Shown piece by piece: positions 26,440 to 34,349 of a DNA stretch of 64,000 nucleotides. Positions within the stretch are counted from its first letter, which is position 1. Each line of letters opens with the position of its first letter. The DNA lies in the NCBI GenBank assembly GCA_964394085.1, contig CAYMWF010000005.1, forward strand, positions 45,454 through 109,453. Reading direction: 5' to 3'. The position numbers and the translations under genes are program-made. The notes below the pieces were generated by a model that had not been told where the DNA came from, did no database searches, and saw only the letters and a list, made by a program, of their open reading frames with translations. Source of the DNA: CAYMWF01 sp964394085 [NCBI: uncultured Gemmatimonadota bacterium] (lineage in GTDB: Bacteria; GCA-2686955; CAYMWF01).

Positions 26440-26936
26440 CTCCTTGAAGGATTGATGTTCTGAGATACCTGCATGAATCTCGGTTCCCGCTTACCGGTCT
26501 GGACCGACGATGGTGAATTGTTTTGCGGACTCGGTGAAGGAGAGTGTTTTCTCCGGGAGATTGATGGTGACTTACGGGTCAATTGCGGGCAGCCCGGAAG
26601 CACCTCTTCGTAATCTTGAAGGATTTCGGGGATGATGGAAACCTTCTTTCAGTGGATTGAGCGGTGGCGAAATGCTTGAGCTCAAATATCAGTCGCAATG
26701 AAACTTCAGAGTCCCATTACCAAAAACAGCAGCCCCATCGGTAGATTTATAACCATTTGCTCGAAGTAAATCAACCAGAGTTTCACAGTTGCGCATTCGA
26801 TAATTCTTGTTTGAGCCGACAGCGCATGGTATTTTTTTTCATACTTAGCCCCTGCTGAAGCTTAATTCTGAATGCAGGTGACAATTTTCGAAAAAGGGTG
26901 CCTTTCAGCGAAACGACTTACAGGAGTTTCGAGAAG
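26440..26936. other. Long gene-poor stretch between divergent genes
   Basis: About 500 bp. The first part is unremarkable; 26690-26880 is AT-rich compared with its neighbours. It includes a weak short ORF on the minus strand (26689-26796) and the small stem CCTGC...GCAGG around 26850-26880. No promoter consensus I would trust. Confidence 0.5.
26689..26796 (-). CDS. Very short ORF, possible gene remnant
   Basis: ATG 26796 opens 35 codons (MRNCETLVDLL, then RANGYKSTDG and a tail ending KFHCD). The frame continues upstream to a stop near 26835. The reading LVDLLRANGYK has the look of the first helix of a HicA-like small toxin but is far too short and lacks that family's later motifs. It may be a decayed fragment or chance. 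The AT-rich setting differs from the flanks. Confidence 0.2.
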   Translation of the reverse strand: MRNCETLVDLLRANGYKSTDGAAVFGNGTLKFHCD

Positions 26937-27617
26937 ATGATTGGTGAAGAGCCTGCTTTTTATTCGTCTGAAACTATCGATCCTCTACCGTCATACGAAC
27001 GGAAGGGAAGCGGTCTGGATATTGTAACCATCTTCATGAGTATCAAGGAGATAGCATTACAACCCGCCGCAACGTTTCGCGCGCTTCCCGTGGCTGGAGG
27101 AGTCGGAAGAGCTCTCCTTTTCTCACTTCTCACAGGAACCAGCTTTAATATTATCGGCTGGTTCTGGGCCGTCTTGATTCAACGAAAACTGTTTGAGCTG
27201 GCCGGGAGGAGCCATCCCGTAATCAGCCATCTTTTCGGAGATGTGGGGACGGCGTCCTTCTTTTTCGGCCTTGTCACTATTCCCCTGGCTGTTTTAGCGT
27301 TCATGTTCATTGCGGGCGCCATCCACCATCTTTTTCTTGTTTTATTCGGGGGAGCGGGTCGGGATTACCTCACCACCGTTCGAGTTTTCGGATACGCCTA
27401 CGGTGCAATATCGATATTCAGCGTGATTCCATTTCTTGGTCAGGTGGTGCGGACGCTCTGGCTGATTGTAGTTTTGATCGTGGGAATTCGGGAAGCTCAC
27501 GAAACCACTACCGCGAAAGCGGCGCTCGCGATAGTAGTGCCACTTGTTGCGGCTGCGGTATTGATGGGAATCGTGACTATGATAGGAGGCCTGCTTCTGG
27601 CTGTTTATTCAGGATAG
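26937..27617 (+). CDS. Yip1-domain integral membrane protein
   Basis: 226 residues from ATG 26937 (AGGAG 10 bases upstream; a GTG at 26898 is in frame). After a cytoplasmic N-terminus of about 45 residues there are five predicted membrane helices, and the order and loops (ALLFSLLTGTSFNIIGWFW, FIAGAIHHLFLVLFGG, VRVFGYAYG) match the Yip1 domain of bacterial proteins with unknown role. It is convergent with the dCTP deaminase gene, 14 bp apart. Confidence 0.85.
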   Translation: MIGEEPAFYSSETIDPLPSYERKGSGLDIVTIFMSIKEIALQPAATFRALPVAGGVGRALLFSLLTGTSFNIIGWFWAVLIQRKLFELAGRSHPVISHLFGDVGTASFFFGLVTIPLAVLAFMFIAGAIHHLFLVLFGGAGRDYLTTVRVFGYAYGAISIFSVIPFLGQVVRTLWLIVVLIVGIREAHETTTAKAALAIVVPLVAAAVLMGIVTMIGGLLLAVYSG

Positions 27618-27631
27618 GCAGAGCGAAAGGA

Positions 27632-28192
27632 TCAGGATTTGATTGTTTTTGGGTTCGCCCTTCCCTCCTGATTAATTCTTCTGGCCGGTCCCTGATCCTT
27701 GAAGATTCCTTCATACACGGCTTCACCGATGGTGCGTTGAAATATAAACTGGCAGATTTTTACACCCGGATGCACCGCAAGAGGCATCGGGCTGAAATTG
27801 CTGATTTCCAGGCATTGCCTGTTGCTGATACCGGGATGCATGAAACTCGCTGATATATGAACCAGGAGACCGACCCTGGCGAACCTGCTCCTTCCCTCCA
27901 GCCATCCGCAGATACCCGGGCTCAGGGTTATTTTTTCCCTGGTCCATCCGAGGATGGTTTCACCCGGCTTCAATACGAAAAAATCGTCGACAACCATCCT
28001 GTTCGTTGCTTCGTTGTAATCAGTATCATCCGTAATATGCATTATATCAGGGTATTTGTTGAATATTTTGAATTCCTTACCCAGGTGGAGATCGACAGAA
28101 CCGGGACCGACGCAACTTTCGTCGAACGGATCGATTACAATATTGCCGGCTTCTAATTCTTTTAATATTTCATCACGCGTAATGATTCCCAT
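27632..28192 (-). CDS. dcd: dCTP deaminase
   Basis: 186 residues, the normal size. ATG 28192 (MGIITRDEIL) is chosen because homology begins there; the frame extends 500 bp upstream without family sequence. The trimer-forming core with VGPGSVDLHLG, GRSRFARVGL and the catalytic Glu129 in QCLEI is intact, and the C-terminal GPARRINQEGR matches the nucleotide-binding tail. It converts dCTP to dUTP and ammonia in the dTTP pathway. A perfect palindrome GATTTGC-GGA-GCAAATC (28212-28228) lies 20 bases upstream. Confidence 0.93.
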   Translation of the reverse strand: MGIITRDEILKELEAGNIVIDPFDESCVGPGSVDLHLGKEFKIFNKYPDIMHITDDTDYNEATNRMVVDDFFVLKPGETILGWTREKITLSPGICGWLEGRSRFARVGLLVHISASFMHPGISNRQCLEISNFSPMPLAVHPGVKICQFIFQRTIGEAVYEGIFKDQGPARRINQEGRANPKTIKS

Positions 28193-28211
28193 GGCATTTC
28201 CAATCAGTTGT

Positions 28212-28228
28212 GATTTGCGGAGCAAATC
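28212..28228. promoter_or_regulatory. Perfect palindrome in the dcd leader
   Basis: GATTTGC-GGA-GCAAATC, 20-36 bases upstream of the dcd start. On the plus strand it is followed by TTTTA. On the minus strand it could be an operator or an RNA hairpin close to the ribosome binding site. Confidence 0.4.
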
Positions 28229-28312
28229 TTTTACTTGGTGAACAAAGATAATCCTACCAGTGGAAGCAGGTGTTCCGCAAATATAAAACGAGATTCGGGG
28301 ATTAAGGGGAAA

Positions 28313-28341
28313 TTGATGATGTATTGCTTTTCTGCTATATT
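28313..28341 (+). promoter_or_regulatory. Sigma-70 promoter of the PurN-like gene
   Basis: TTGATG (28313-28318), 17-base spacer, TATATT (28336-28341). It leaves a leader of about 130 bases before ATG 28479 that contains CGGTTCC/GGAACCG and GAGC-GCGAAA-GCTC pairings, so a structured leader is possible; no known riboswitch was recognised. Confidence 0.55.
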
Positions 28342-28478
28342 GATTGAGGATCGGTTCCGGGATCGACTGCACGCCCCAAACTGCACATGGAATGGAACCG
28401 CCGGTTTCTTCGGGATTTTTAGTGAGACCTGCCGGTAAGGTTGAGCGCGAAAGCTCCTGCCGGTCGGAGGGCGAAATC

Positions 28479-29297
28479 ATGAAACCAGTAAAACTTTTCG
28501 AGCGAACGGGTACAGATGAACCCATGCGTGTGATGGCGTTCATGTCCGGCACCGGGACTAATATCCAGAAACTTCTGGAGCACCAGAATCTTCTCGATTC
28601 GGGGAATGGCGCCCCTTTCGAAGTGACCGGGATATTCAGCGACAGAAGTGATGGATCATGTGCCGGGGAAGAGATTGCCCGTCGAGCCGGCATTCCCTAT
28701 TTCAGTTACGATATCCGCAGATTCCATAAACTAAGGGGAATCAAGCGAAGCGTAGCTTCGGAGGAGGGTATGCGAGCACGGAGAGAATATGACGCCCTGG
28801 CCCGCAGGCTTCTCCAGACTTTCGATATCGACGTGGTTGCTCTCGGCGGATTCATGAGCTACACGACCATAACCAGGGCGGTGAATGTGCATCCTGCCGA
28901 CCTGGCGATTCTCGATGAGGCCGGCAACAGGAAATACGTGGGAGACAAGGCTGTAAAACTTGCGATACTGGACGGCTGCAGGAGCCTGCGTTCTTCGGTG
29001 ATCTGGATCGATGAGGGAGTGGATACCGGGCCGATCCTGGTCCGATCGGCGCCCGTTCCGGTGATTTATCCCGACGGGGCGGGGGCGGAGGACTTTTCTC
29101 CCGACATCCTCAGGAAGAATCGGGCGTTGCTGAAGAATGTTGTAAAGGAGAATCAGGACGCACTGAAAGAGCGCGGGGACTGGAAAATCTTTCCGCTGGC
29201 CATACAATGGATCGCTGAGGGCAGGTTCGCCGCAGACAGGGAAAATCGACTCTATTTCGATGGGACGCCGATTCCGGACGGCGTGACTTTGGAATAG
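28479..29297 (+). CDS. PurN-like formyltransferase family protein
   Basis: 272 residues from ATG 28479 (GGAGG 8 bases upstream). The fold follows glycinamide ribonucleotide formyltransferase: MSGTGTNIQKLL as the phosphate-binding loop (SGxGSN in PurN), then VALGGFMSYTT, the catalytic Asn-His in NVHPADL, and the acidic partner in DEGVDTGPIL. The family normally has NIHPSLLP; here HPS is HPA and the loop that follows is enlarged with YVGDKAV. It uses 10-formyl-tetrahydrofolate. No other purine gene is in the neighbourhood, so it could be a paralogue for another amine acceptor. Divergent from dcd; followed by a strong terminator. Confidence 0.8.
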   Translation: MKPVKLFERTGTDEPMRVMAFMSGTGTNIQKLLEHQNLLDSGNGAPFEVTGIFSDRSDGSCAGEEIARRAGIPYFSYDIRRFHKLRGIKRSVASEEGMRARREYDALARRLLQTFDIDVVALGGFMSYTTITRAVNVHPADLAILDEAGNRKYVGDKAVKLAILDGCRSLRSSVIWIDEGVDTGPILVRSAPVPVIYPDGAGAEDFSPDILRKNRALLKNVVKENQDALKERGDWKIFPLAIQWIAEGRFAADRENRLYFDGTPIPDGVTLE

Positions 29298-29337
29298 GAT
29301 CGGTTTTCAGGACGGAGTGGGGTGGAGCCGGCTGAAT

Positions 29338-29385
29338 CCGGGCATCGGCAGATACTCGCGTTTGCCGATGCCCGGTCAGGTTTTT
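29338..29385. terminator. Strong bidirectional terminator
   Basis: A perfect 13-bp stem CCGGGCATCGGCA (29338-29350) with TGCCGATGCCCGG (29363-29375), a 12-base loop, then TCAGG and TTTTT at 29381-29385. It sits between the convergent PurN-like gene and the large secreted protein gene, whose stop is at 29384, so it can serve both. Confidence 0.85.
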
Positions 29386-32300
29386 ACTGGACGGCCTCTT
29401 CCGTCACGTTTGAGGTTTTTGACTGATGTGCGGCCTGTAACCAAACGGTGCGCCCCTGCGCCGCGGGTTTTACAACGGCGCCGTAGACCGCGGTTCCGCC
29501 GGCGTCCGCCGTGGCCGATCCGATCAGGTGAGGTTCGTCAAGACCGAGAGTTACGTTGAGCTGCGGGATGTAGGTGGATCCGATCCCGGCCAGGCTGTAA
29601 ATGAAATAAACCTGTTCAAACGGATCCGCACCGGTGGCGGTGAGCTCGCAGTATTCTCCTGCAATCAGCGGATCGGCTTCGAGGGTCATGCCTCCTTCCG
29701 CCAGGTACTGAGCCACCCAGGTCCGCCACGACCATCCTCCGGAAGTGCAGAATTCGTGATGTCCCCAGAACGTCCCCGGATCGGCGGCGGGATCAGTCTG
29801 CGTAAATGAGTAATCTCCCCAGCGTCCGCTCGTATGCGCCGAGGTGCTTTCTTTCACGAAGACGGGTTCGCGGAAGGTTCCCGGCGGATCCCCGGCGAGA
29901 CGGATTGCCCTGCTCATCGATATATACTCGCTGCTGGAAGACCGGGCGAAGGTCAGTGCCGCGTTACCCTGGCTGTCGGCATGGATACTTCCGAAAAATG
30001 TATGAATGCCGCTGCCGGGATCGATTTCTCCATGTTGAAGGACTTCCGGCGGAATATCACTGTCGGGCCATCCGTTCATATCGAACTGGTACCAGCGCAT
30101 CCTGGCCCTGCTCGAGTTGACGTGGTGGGTCGCCCACATGTGCCCGTCCCGCTGCAGGCAGCTCCAGAATCGCGGTTCGAAAAGATATGGACGGGATGAA
30201 GAGCCCTTCTGGGGTGGTTGATTCGGATATGTGTAGGTCTCCACGTTCACGGTGACGGTCTGCCGGTCGTACGCCGTGAACGGATTCTGGATGGCGTGAA
30301 AGATGACGGTGTTATTCGAACTATATTCCGTGGATTGTATGATGTACTGGGCTGGGGCATCCGCATCGTATGTTACAGGTATTCCCATCGATTGTTGACT
30401 GGTACCGGTGATCAGCTCGTAAGTCGTCGCACCGGACCCGCCCCCCAGGAGCGGATCTTTTTCCAGGATGTAGATCAAGTATTTATCCGGACCGAAAAAG
30501 TCTGCAGTCAGGTATACGCAATCGGCGTCTACGGCCATGTTCGGAGAGTCGATGTCGTTACCCGCGATCGATGTCACGTCAATTCGCCATTTATGCCAGT
30601 CGTTGCGATCATTCGGACTCGAATCTTTGGATACCGCAAGCAGGAATTTCGATTTGTTATCGTCGCTCCGTTCACAGGCCATGGCCCAGAATCTTTCGGA
30701 ATGAGGATCCCAGCAGCACTCGGGATCGAAGACGAAGTTATCCGCCCCCAGCTCACCCCAGAAACCGAAGCTGTTTTCTATTTCATCCCTGAACAGGTTG
30801 GTGCCGGTCTTCGTGAAGGCTGCTATTTGACCATTGACGATTACAACGAGACGATCATACCCCACGGCGAGTTCGGGATCGGGGGGAACCCAGCCTGTGC
30901 CGGGAACAGCTTCGAATCCGAAATCCGGACCCTTTCCATCAACGACCGCCAGAGGTTCCGCCGGTTGGTAATCGGGATCCCAGATCGGTGGTTTGGCGGC
31001 CAGGAAATCTTCGCTGGCGACTTCCGCTGCAGGAATATTGAATCTGTCAGCGATAGGAGGCGGTGTGCCGGCATTCGAGGGATACCGGAGTGTGAGGTTT
31101 ACCGCGGATTTGTCGCCATGACCCGAATCACCATTCCAGGCGAAGGCGAGACAGTCGTTTTCCGACCAGACTATCCGCTGCGCGCCGGAAGCGATCGAAA
31201 GTGCCTGTCGGCCACGCCGGTGCCTGTTGACTACCGCGGGAAATCCGGCAGGCTCGCCCGACTCGTCGAAAAGACGAACAACGATCCCGTCCCCGCTGCC
31301 ATCCGTTCCATCGCTGTTGAAGGCGATTGCAAGGCGGCCGTCCGGAGCCGATGCTGCGGCCGCGCCCGATTTCCATCCATCCGAAGGGGCGGCGATATGC
31401 TGCACCTCCCCGGCAGGCAGCAGCGACGAATCGAATCTGCGAAGATATACTCCGTAGCCATCTTCCTCCGCGGCGAGCCACGTGATGAAAATACGACCCT
31501 GGTCGTCCGCCGTCAGGGATGGCTCGATCGGCGAAACCGATCCCGCCGGGTAGGCGGCTCCCTGTGCGCAGGCGTTTGTTTCCGGTGACATGACGCCGTT
31601 TTCGCTGACTGCCCGGGCGAAAATTCCGGTCGGATTGCCGGAACCGTCAACCCGCGCCCAGGCAACGGCGAACGACCCGTCGGGGAGGGCTGTCGTCGAC
31701 GGGTTCTTGTCTCTGTGCTCGTGCACCGGAGAGAGCCTGATCTCGGGTGAACGGGCACTGCCTGAATCTGAAAGAAGCCGGGCATATACTGCAGGATTCG
31801 ACCTTCCTGATGCAAACCTGTCCGAGGTCCATGCCAGGAGGGCGGTTCCCTTATGGTTCACGGCGAGCACAGGCTCGTACTGAGCTCCTTCACGCGAGAC
31901 GTTGACGGCTATCTCTTCGGTGCGGGGATTCAGTGTCGCATCGAAGCATCGGGCGACCACGGAAGCCGAAGATCCGTCCTGTCCGAAAGACTCCCAAGCG
32001 ATCCAGATTTTCCCATCCGCGCCGGCAGCTGCAGCCGGTCGTCTTTGCATCCCCGGTATGTGAGTGTTCACATGAACTTCCGGACCGGCCGGGCGTCCGA
32101 AACTGTCGAAAAGCCGGGCGTAGACGCCATAGCTCCCCCTCTCCTGGCGCCTGCTGTCCCAGGCCATTACGAACCCTCCGCCGGGCAGAGCCGCCACCGT
32201 CGCATTCTCCTGCTTGCTGCCGGTAAAGACATTTGCCTGGGTTTCGACGGATCCGTATCCGAACCAGAAAGAACCTTCACCCAAAGCCGGTGAAGTTCCG

Positions 32301-32398
32301 GGAACCGAAGAGATGGACAGGATCGAAACGAGAAGCATCGTCCCGGCGGCCGCCACCGCGACGATCGAAGCATTCCGGAGAGAGAGTTCATTTTTCAT
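29384..32398 (-). CDS. Large secreted protein with beta-propeller-like N-terminal repeats
   Basis: 1004 residues from ATG 32398 (AAAGGAC 7 bases upstream; a GTG/ATG further upstream is unsupported). Signal anchor at about 10-35. Residues 70-440 hold about eight degenerate repeats of the type xxALPDGSFAVAWxxxDG...GIFARxFDxxG, typical of propeller or NHL/WD-like surface proteins. The second half (about 520-900) has a single unrecognised beta-rich domain with PPDPELAVGYDRLVV, VFDPECCWDPHSERFWAM and WATHHVNSSRARMRWY. No FlgD-like sorting module at the end. Function unknown; extracellular binding is inferred from the repeats. Separated from cstA by a divergent region. Confidence 0.75.
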   Translation of the reverse strand: MKNELSLRNASIVAVAAAGTMLLVSILSISSVPGTSPALGEGSFWFGYGSVETQANVFTGSKQENATVAALPGGGFVMAWDSRRQERGSYGVYARLFDSFGRPAGPEVHVNTHIPGMQRRPAAAAGADGKIWIAWESFGQDGSSASVVARCFDATLNPRTEEIAVNVSREGAQYEPVLAVNHKGTALLAWTSDRFASGRSNPAVYARLLSDSGSARSPEIRLSPVHEHRDKNPSTTALPDGSFAVAWARVDGSGNPTGIFARAVSENGVMSPETNACAQGAAYPAGSVSPIEPSLTADDQGRIFITWLAAEEDGYGVYLRRFDSSLLPAGEVQHIAAPSDGWKSGAAAASAPDGRLAIAFNSDGTDGSGDGIVVRLFDESGEPAGFPAVVNRHRRGRQALSIASGAQRIVWSENDCLAFAWNGDSGHGDKSAVNLTLRYPSNAGTPPPIADRFNIPAAEVASEDFLAAKPPIWDPDYQPAEPLAVVDGKGPDFGFEAVPGTGWVPPDPELAVGYDRLVVIVNGQIAAFTKTGTNLFRDEIENSFGFWGELGADNFVFDPECCWDPHSERFWAMACERSDDNKSKFLLAVSKDSSPNDRNDWHKWRIDVTSIAGNDIDSPNMAVDADCVYLTADFFGPDKYLIYILEKDPLLGGGSGATTYELITGTSQQSMGIPVTYDADAPAQYIIQSTEYSSNNTVIFHAIQNPFTAYDRQTVTVNVETYTYPNQPPQKGSSSRPYLFEPRFWSCLQRDGHMWATHHVNSSRARMRWYQFDMNGWPDSDIPPEVLQHGEIDPGSGIHTFFGSIHADSQGNAALTFARSSSSEYISMSRAIRLAGDPPGTFREPVFVKESTSAHTSGRWGDYSFTQTDPAADPGTFWGHHEFCTSGGWSWRTWVAQYLAEGGMTLEADPLIAGEYCELTATGADPFEQVYFIYSLAGIGSTYIPQLNVTLGLDEPHLIGSATADAGGTAVYGAVVKPAAQGRTVWLQAAHQSKTSNVTEEAVQ

Positions 32399-32626
32399 CT
32401 TTCTGTCCTTTGTTTCAGTCGCCTTAAGATACCTGCGACTGTTATTGTGAACCGGATAAATTGTCACCCGGATCACCGGGTTTTACAAACGGAAAGTGCC
32501 TGTAGAGCATGATCCCATGGTAAGTCTCCGGAGTTCTTCAGGCGGTATACGAAGATGTTTCCGTCTCTTTGCCGGTATCGTCTGTGACATGTTTGGGTTG
32601 ACTGGGAGACTGTATTATCCTTAATA

Positions 32627-34312
32627 ATGCTGATTATGGATAACAGTGGAATCATCGCCCTTGCGGCATTGGCGTGGCTTATACTGGGATATCGGTTTTA
32701 CGGGCGTCGAATCGAACGGAAGCTGGTGAGACCTGACGACGGCAAGCCGACTCCAGCCATAGTAATGCATGACGGAGTCGATTACTCCCCTGCGAAACCC
32801 CTGGTTCTTTTCGGTCACCACTTCTCATCGATTGCAGGTGCAGGACCCGTGCTTGGACCGGTAGCCGCCGTTTTTGCTTTCGGATGGGGCGGCGGTCTGC
32901 TCTGGATATTGATCGGCGTGGTTTTCATCGGCGCCGTTCACGATTATCTGAGCTTGATACTTTCGGTTCGGCACGGCGGGAAATCGGTGCCGGATCTTAC
33001 CGGAAGGTACATCGGACCGAGGGCAAGACTCTTTTTTCTGTTTTTCGTGTGGGTCGCCCTTGTTCTCGTCATAGCCGTATTCTGCAATGTTGCAGCCGCT
33101 ACCCTGGCATCAACCCCGGAGGTGGTTCTCCCCACTTTCGGCATTCTGCCTGTCGCGATGTTGTTCGGACTGATGCTTAACAAGATGAAGGCGGGTCTGT
33201 TTCCATCAACATTTCTCGCGTTGATGCTGCTTTTCCTTCTCGTCTGGCTGGGGTTTAAATATCCACTGTCCCTACCGGTCTCCGATCCCCTGATTACTTC
33301 CAGGATCTGGTTTATCATCCTGATTCTTTACGGGTTAATCGCTTCGGTGTTTCCAGTCTGGCTTCTTCTTCAACCCCGCGATTACCTGGCTAACTGGGTG
33401 CTGATAATCGGACTGGCAGCAGGATTCGCCGGTTTGTTCATCACGCATCCGCAAATCAACGCGCCTGCCTTCAAAACATTTTCAGATCCGGTTCAGGGCC
33501 CGGTCTGGCCTATGATGTTCATACTCATCGCGTGCGGAGCGGTTTCAGGTTTTCATTCCCTCGTTGCAGGCGGTACGACCGCAAAGCAACTCGCTCGTGA
33601 ATCCGACGGCAGGTTTATTGCCTACGGCGGTATGCTGACCGAGGGGGCGATGGGGGTTCTCGCCCTCCTCGCGGTGGCGGCCGGACTCTACTGGCGGGGA
33701 ACGGGACCTGCAGGAACCGAAGGATATGTGCTGCACCACTTCATGGAAGGAGGGGGCGGAGGGCCGATCAAAGCGTTCGGCGCCGGCTTCGGGGTTTTCA
33801 CGGCCCCGTTTTTCGGGGTAACACTCGGGACGCTTCTGGGGATTACGATGCTCAAAACTTTCGTAATGACGACCCTGGATACCTCGGTAAGGCTGGGCCG
33901 GTTCATAACCACAGAGCTGCTGGGGGAAGTTCTCTCCCCTTTCAAGAATAGATGGATTGCATCGGTTGCCTGTATACTCCCGGCGTATCTGCTTGGTGCC
34001 ACCGGGACATTCATGGTCATCTGGCCGATTTTCGGCTCGGCGAATCAGCTTGTCGCCGCCATTGCTCTACTGGTGATTTCCGCCTATTTGGTGGAAAAAG
34101 GAAAACCGTCCGTTTATACTCTGGTTCCCGCCGTTTTCATGCTCGTAACGGCCATCGCTTCGATATTCTGGATGCTCAAGATCTTCCTGCTGGGAGAAGA
34201 AAAGAAAGTTGTGCTCGGCGTCGTATCGATAATTCTGCTGGTACTGGCGGGTTACATTTCAAAAGAGAGTATCCGCTCAATAAAAGGGAAGAGCGCCGAC
34301 GGAGCAGTTTGA
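32627..34312 (+). CDS. CstA-family carbon starvation transporter
   Basis: 561 residues. Fourteen or so membrane helices; signature sequences FGHHFSSIAGAGPVLGP, GAVHDYLSLI, GFHSLVAGGTTAKQL and FGSANQLVAAI are those of CstA. Family members import pyruvate or peptides at starvation. ATG 32636 is a second in-frame start; the region upstream has a TATTAT box but no clear -35. Shorter than E. coli CstA (about 700), like other short members. Confidence 0.93.
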   Translation: MLIMDNSGIIALAALAWLILGYRFYGRRIERKLVRPDDGKPTPAIVMHDGVDYSPAKPLVLFGHHFSSIAGAGPVLGPVAAVFAFGWGGGLLWILIGVVFIGAVHDYLSLILSVRHGGKSVPDLTGRYIGPRARLFFLFFVWVALVLVIAVFCNVAAATLASTPEVVLPTFGILPVAMLFGLMLNKMKAGLFPSTFLALMLLFLLVWLGFKYPLSLPVSDPLITSRIWFIILILYGLIASVFPVWLLLQPRDYLANWVLIIGLAAGFAGLFITHPQINAPAFKTFSDPVQGPVWPMMFILIACGAVSGFHSLVAGGTTAKQLARESDGRFIAYGGMLTEGAMGVLALLAVAAGLYWRGTGPAGTEGYVLHHFMEGGGGGPIKAFGAGFGVFTAPFFGVTLGTLLGITMLKTFVMTTLDTSVRLGRFITTELLGEVLSPFKNRWIASVACILPAYLLGATGTFMVIWPIFGSANQLVAAIALLVISAYLVEKGKPSVYTLVPAVFMLVTAIASIFWMLKIFLLGEEKKVVLGVVSIILLVLAGYISKESIRSIKGKSADGAV

Positions 34313-34349
34313 CCGGTTGCAGTTCTAACCGAACACAAGAGGATTACAT

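Noticed and set aside
28342-28478. Possible ZTP or tetrahydrofolate riboswitch ahead of the PurN-like gene
   Set aside because: No conserved CCGCCUGGGC or similar core seen; only general pairing potential.
27632-28693. A 353-codon frame covering the dCTP deaminase and an N-terminal extension
   Set aside because: The first 167 codons have no family sequence, run across the promoter of the divergent PurN-like gene and lack an RBS; the enzyme begins at 28192.
31128-31588. Several frames on the plus strand and others within the large secreted protein gene
   Set aside because: Shadow frames: Arg/Ser-rich translations without RBS, and the minus frame is continuous with clear repeats.
30218-31588. 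A 456-codon plus-strand frame
   Set aside because: Long only because the antisense gene is GC-rich; no signal, motif or ribosome binding site, and the minus-strand protein has a signal peptide and repeats.
32461-32485. Small hairpin ACCCGG-ATCA-CCGGGT followed by TTTT in the divergent gap before cstA
   Set aside because: Only a 6-bp stem, no gene ends there on the plus strand; kept as a note.
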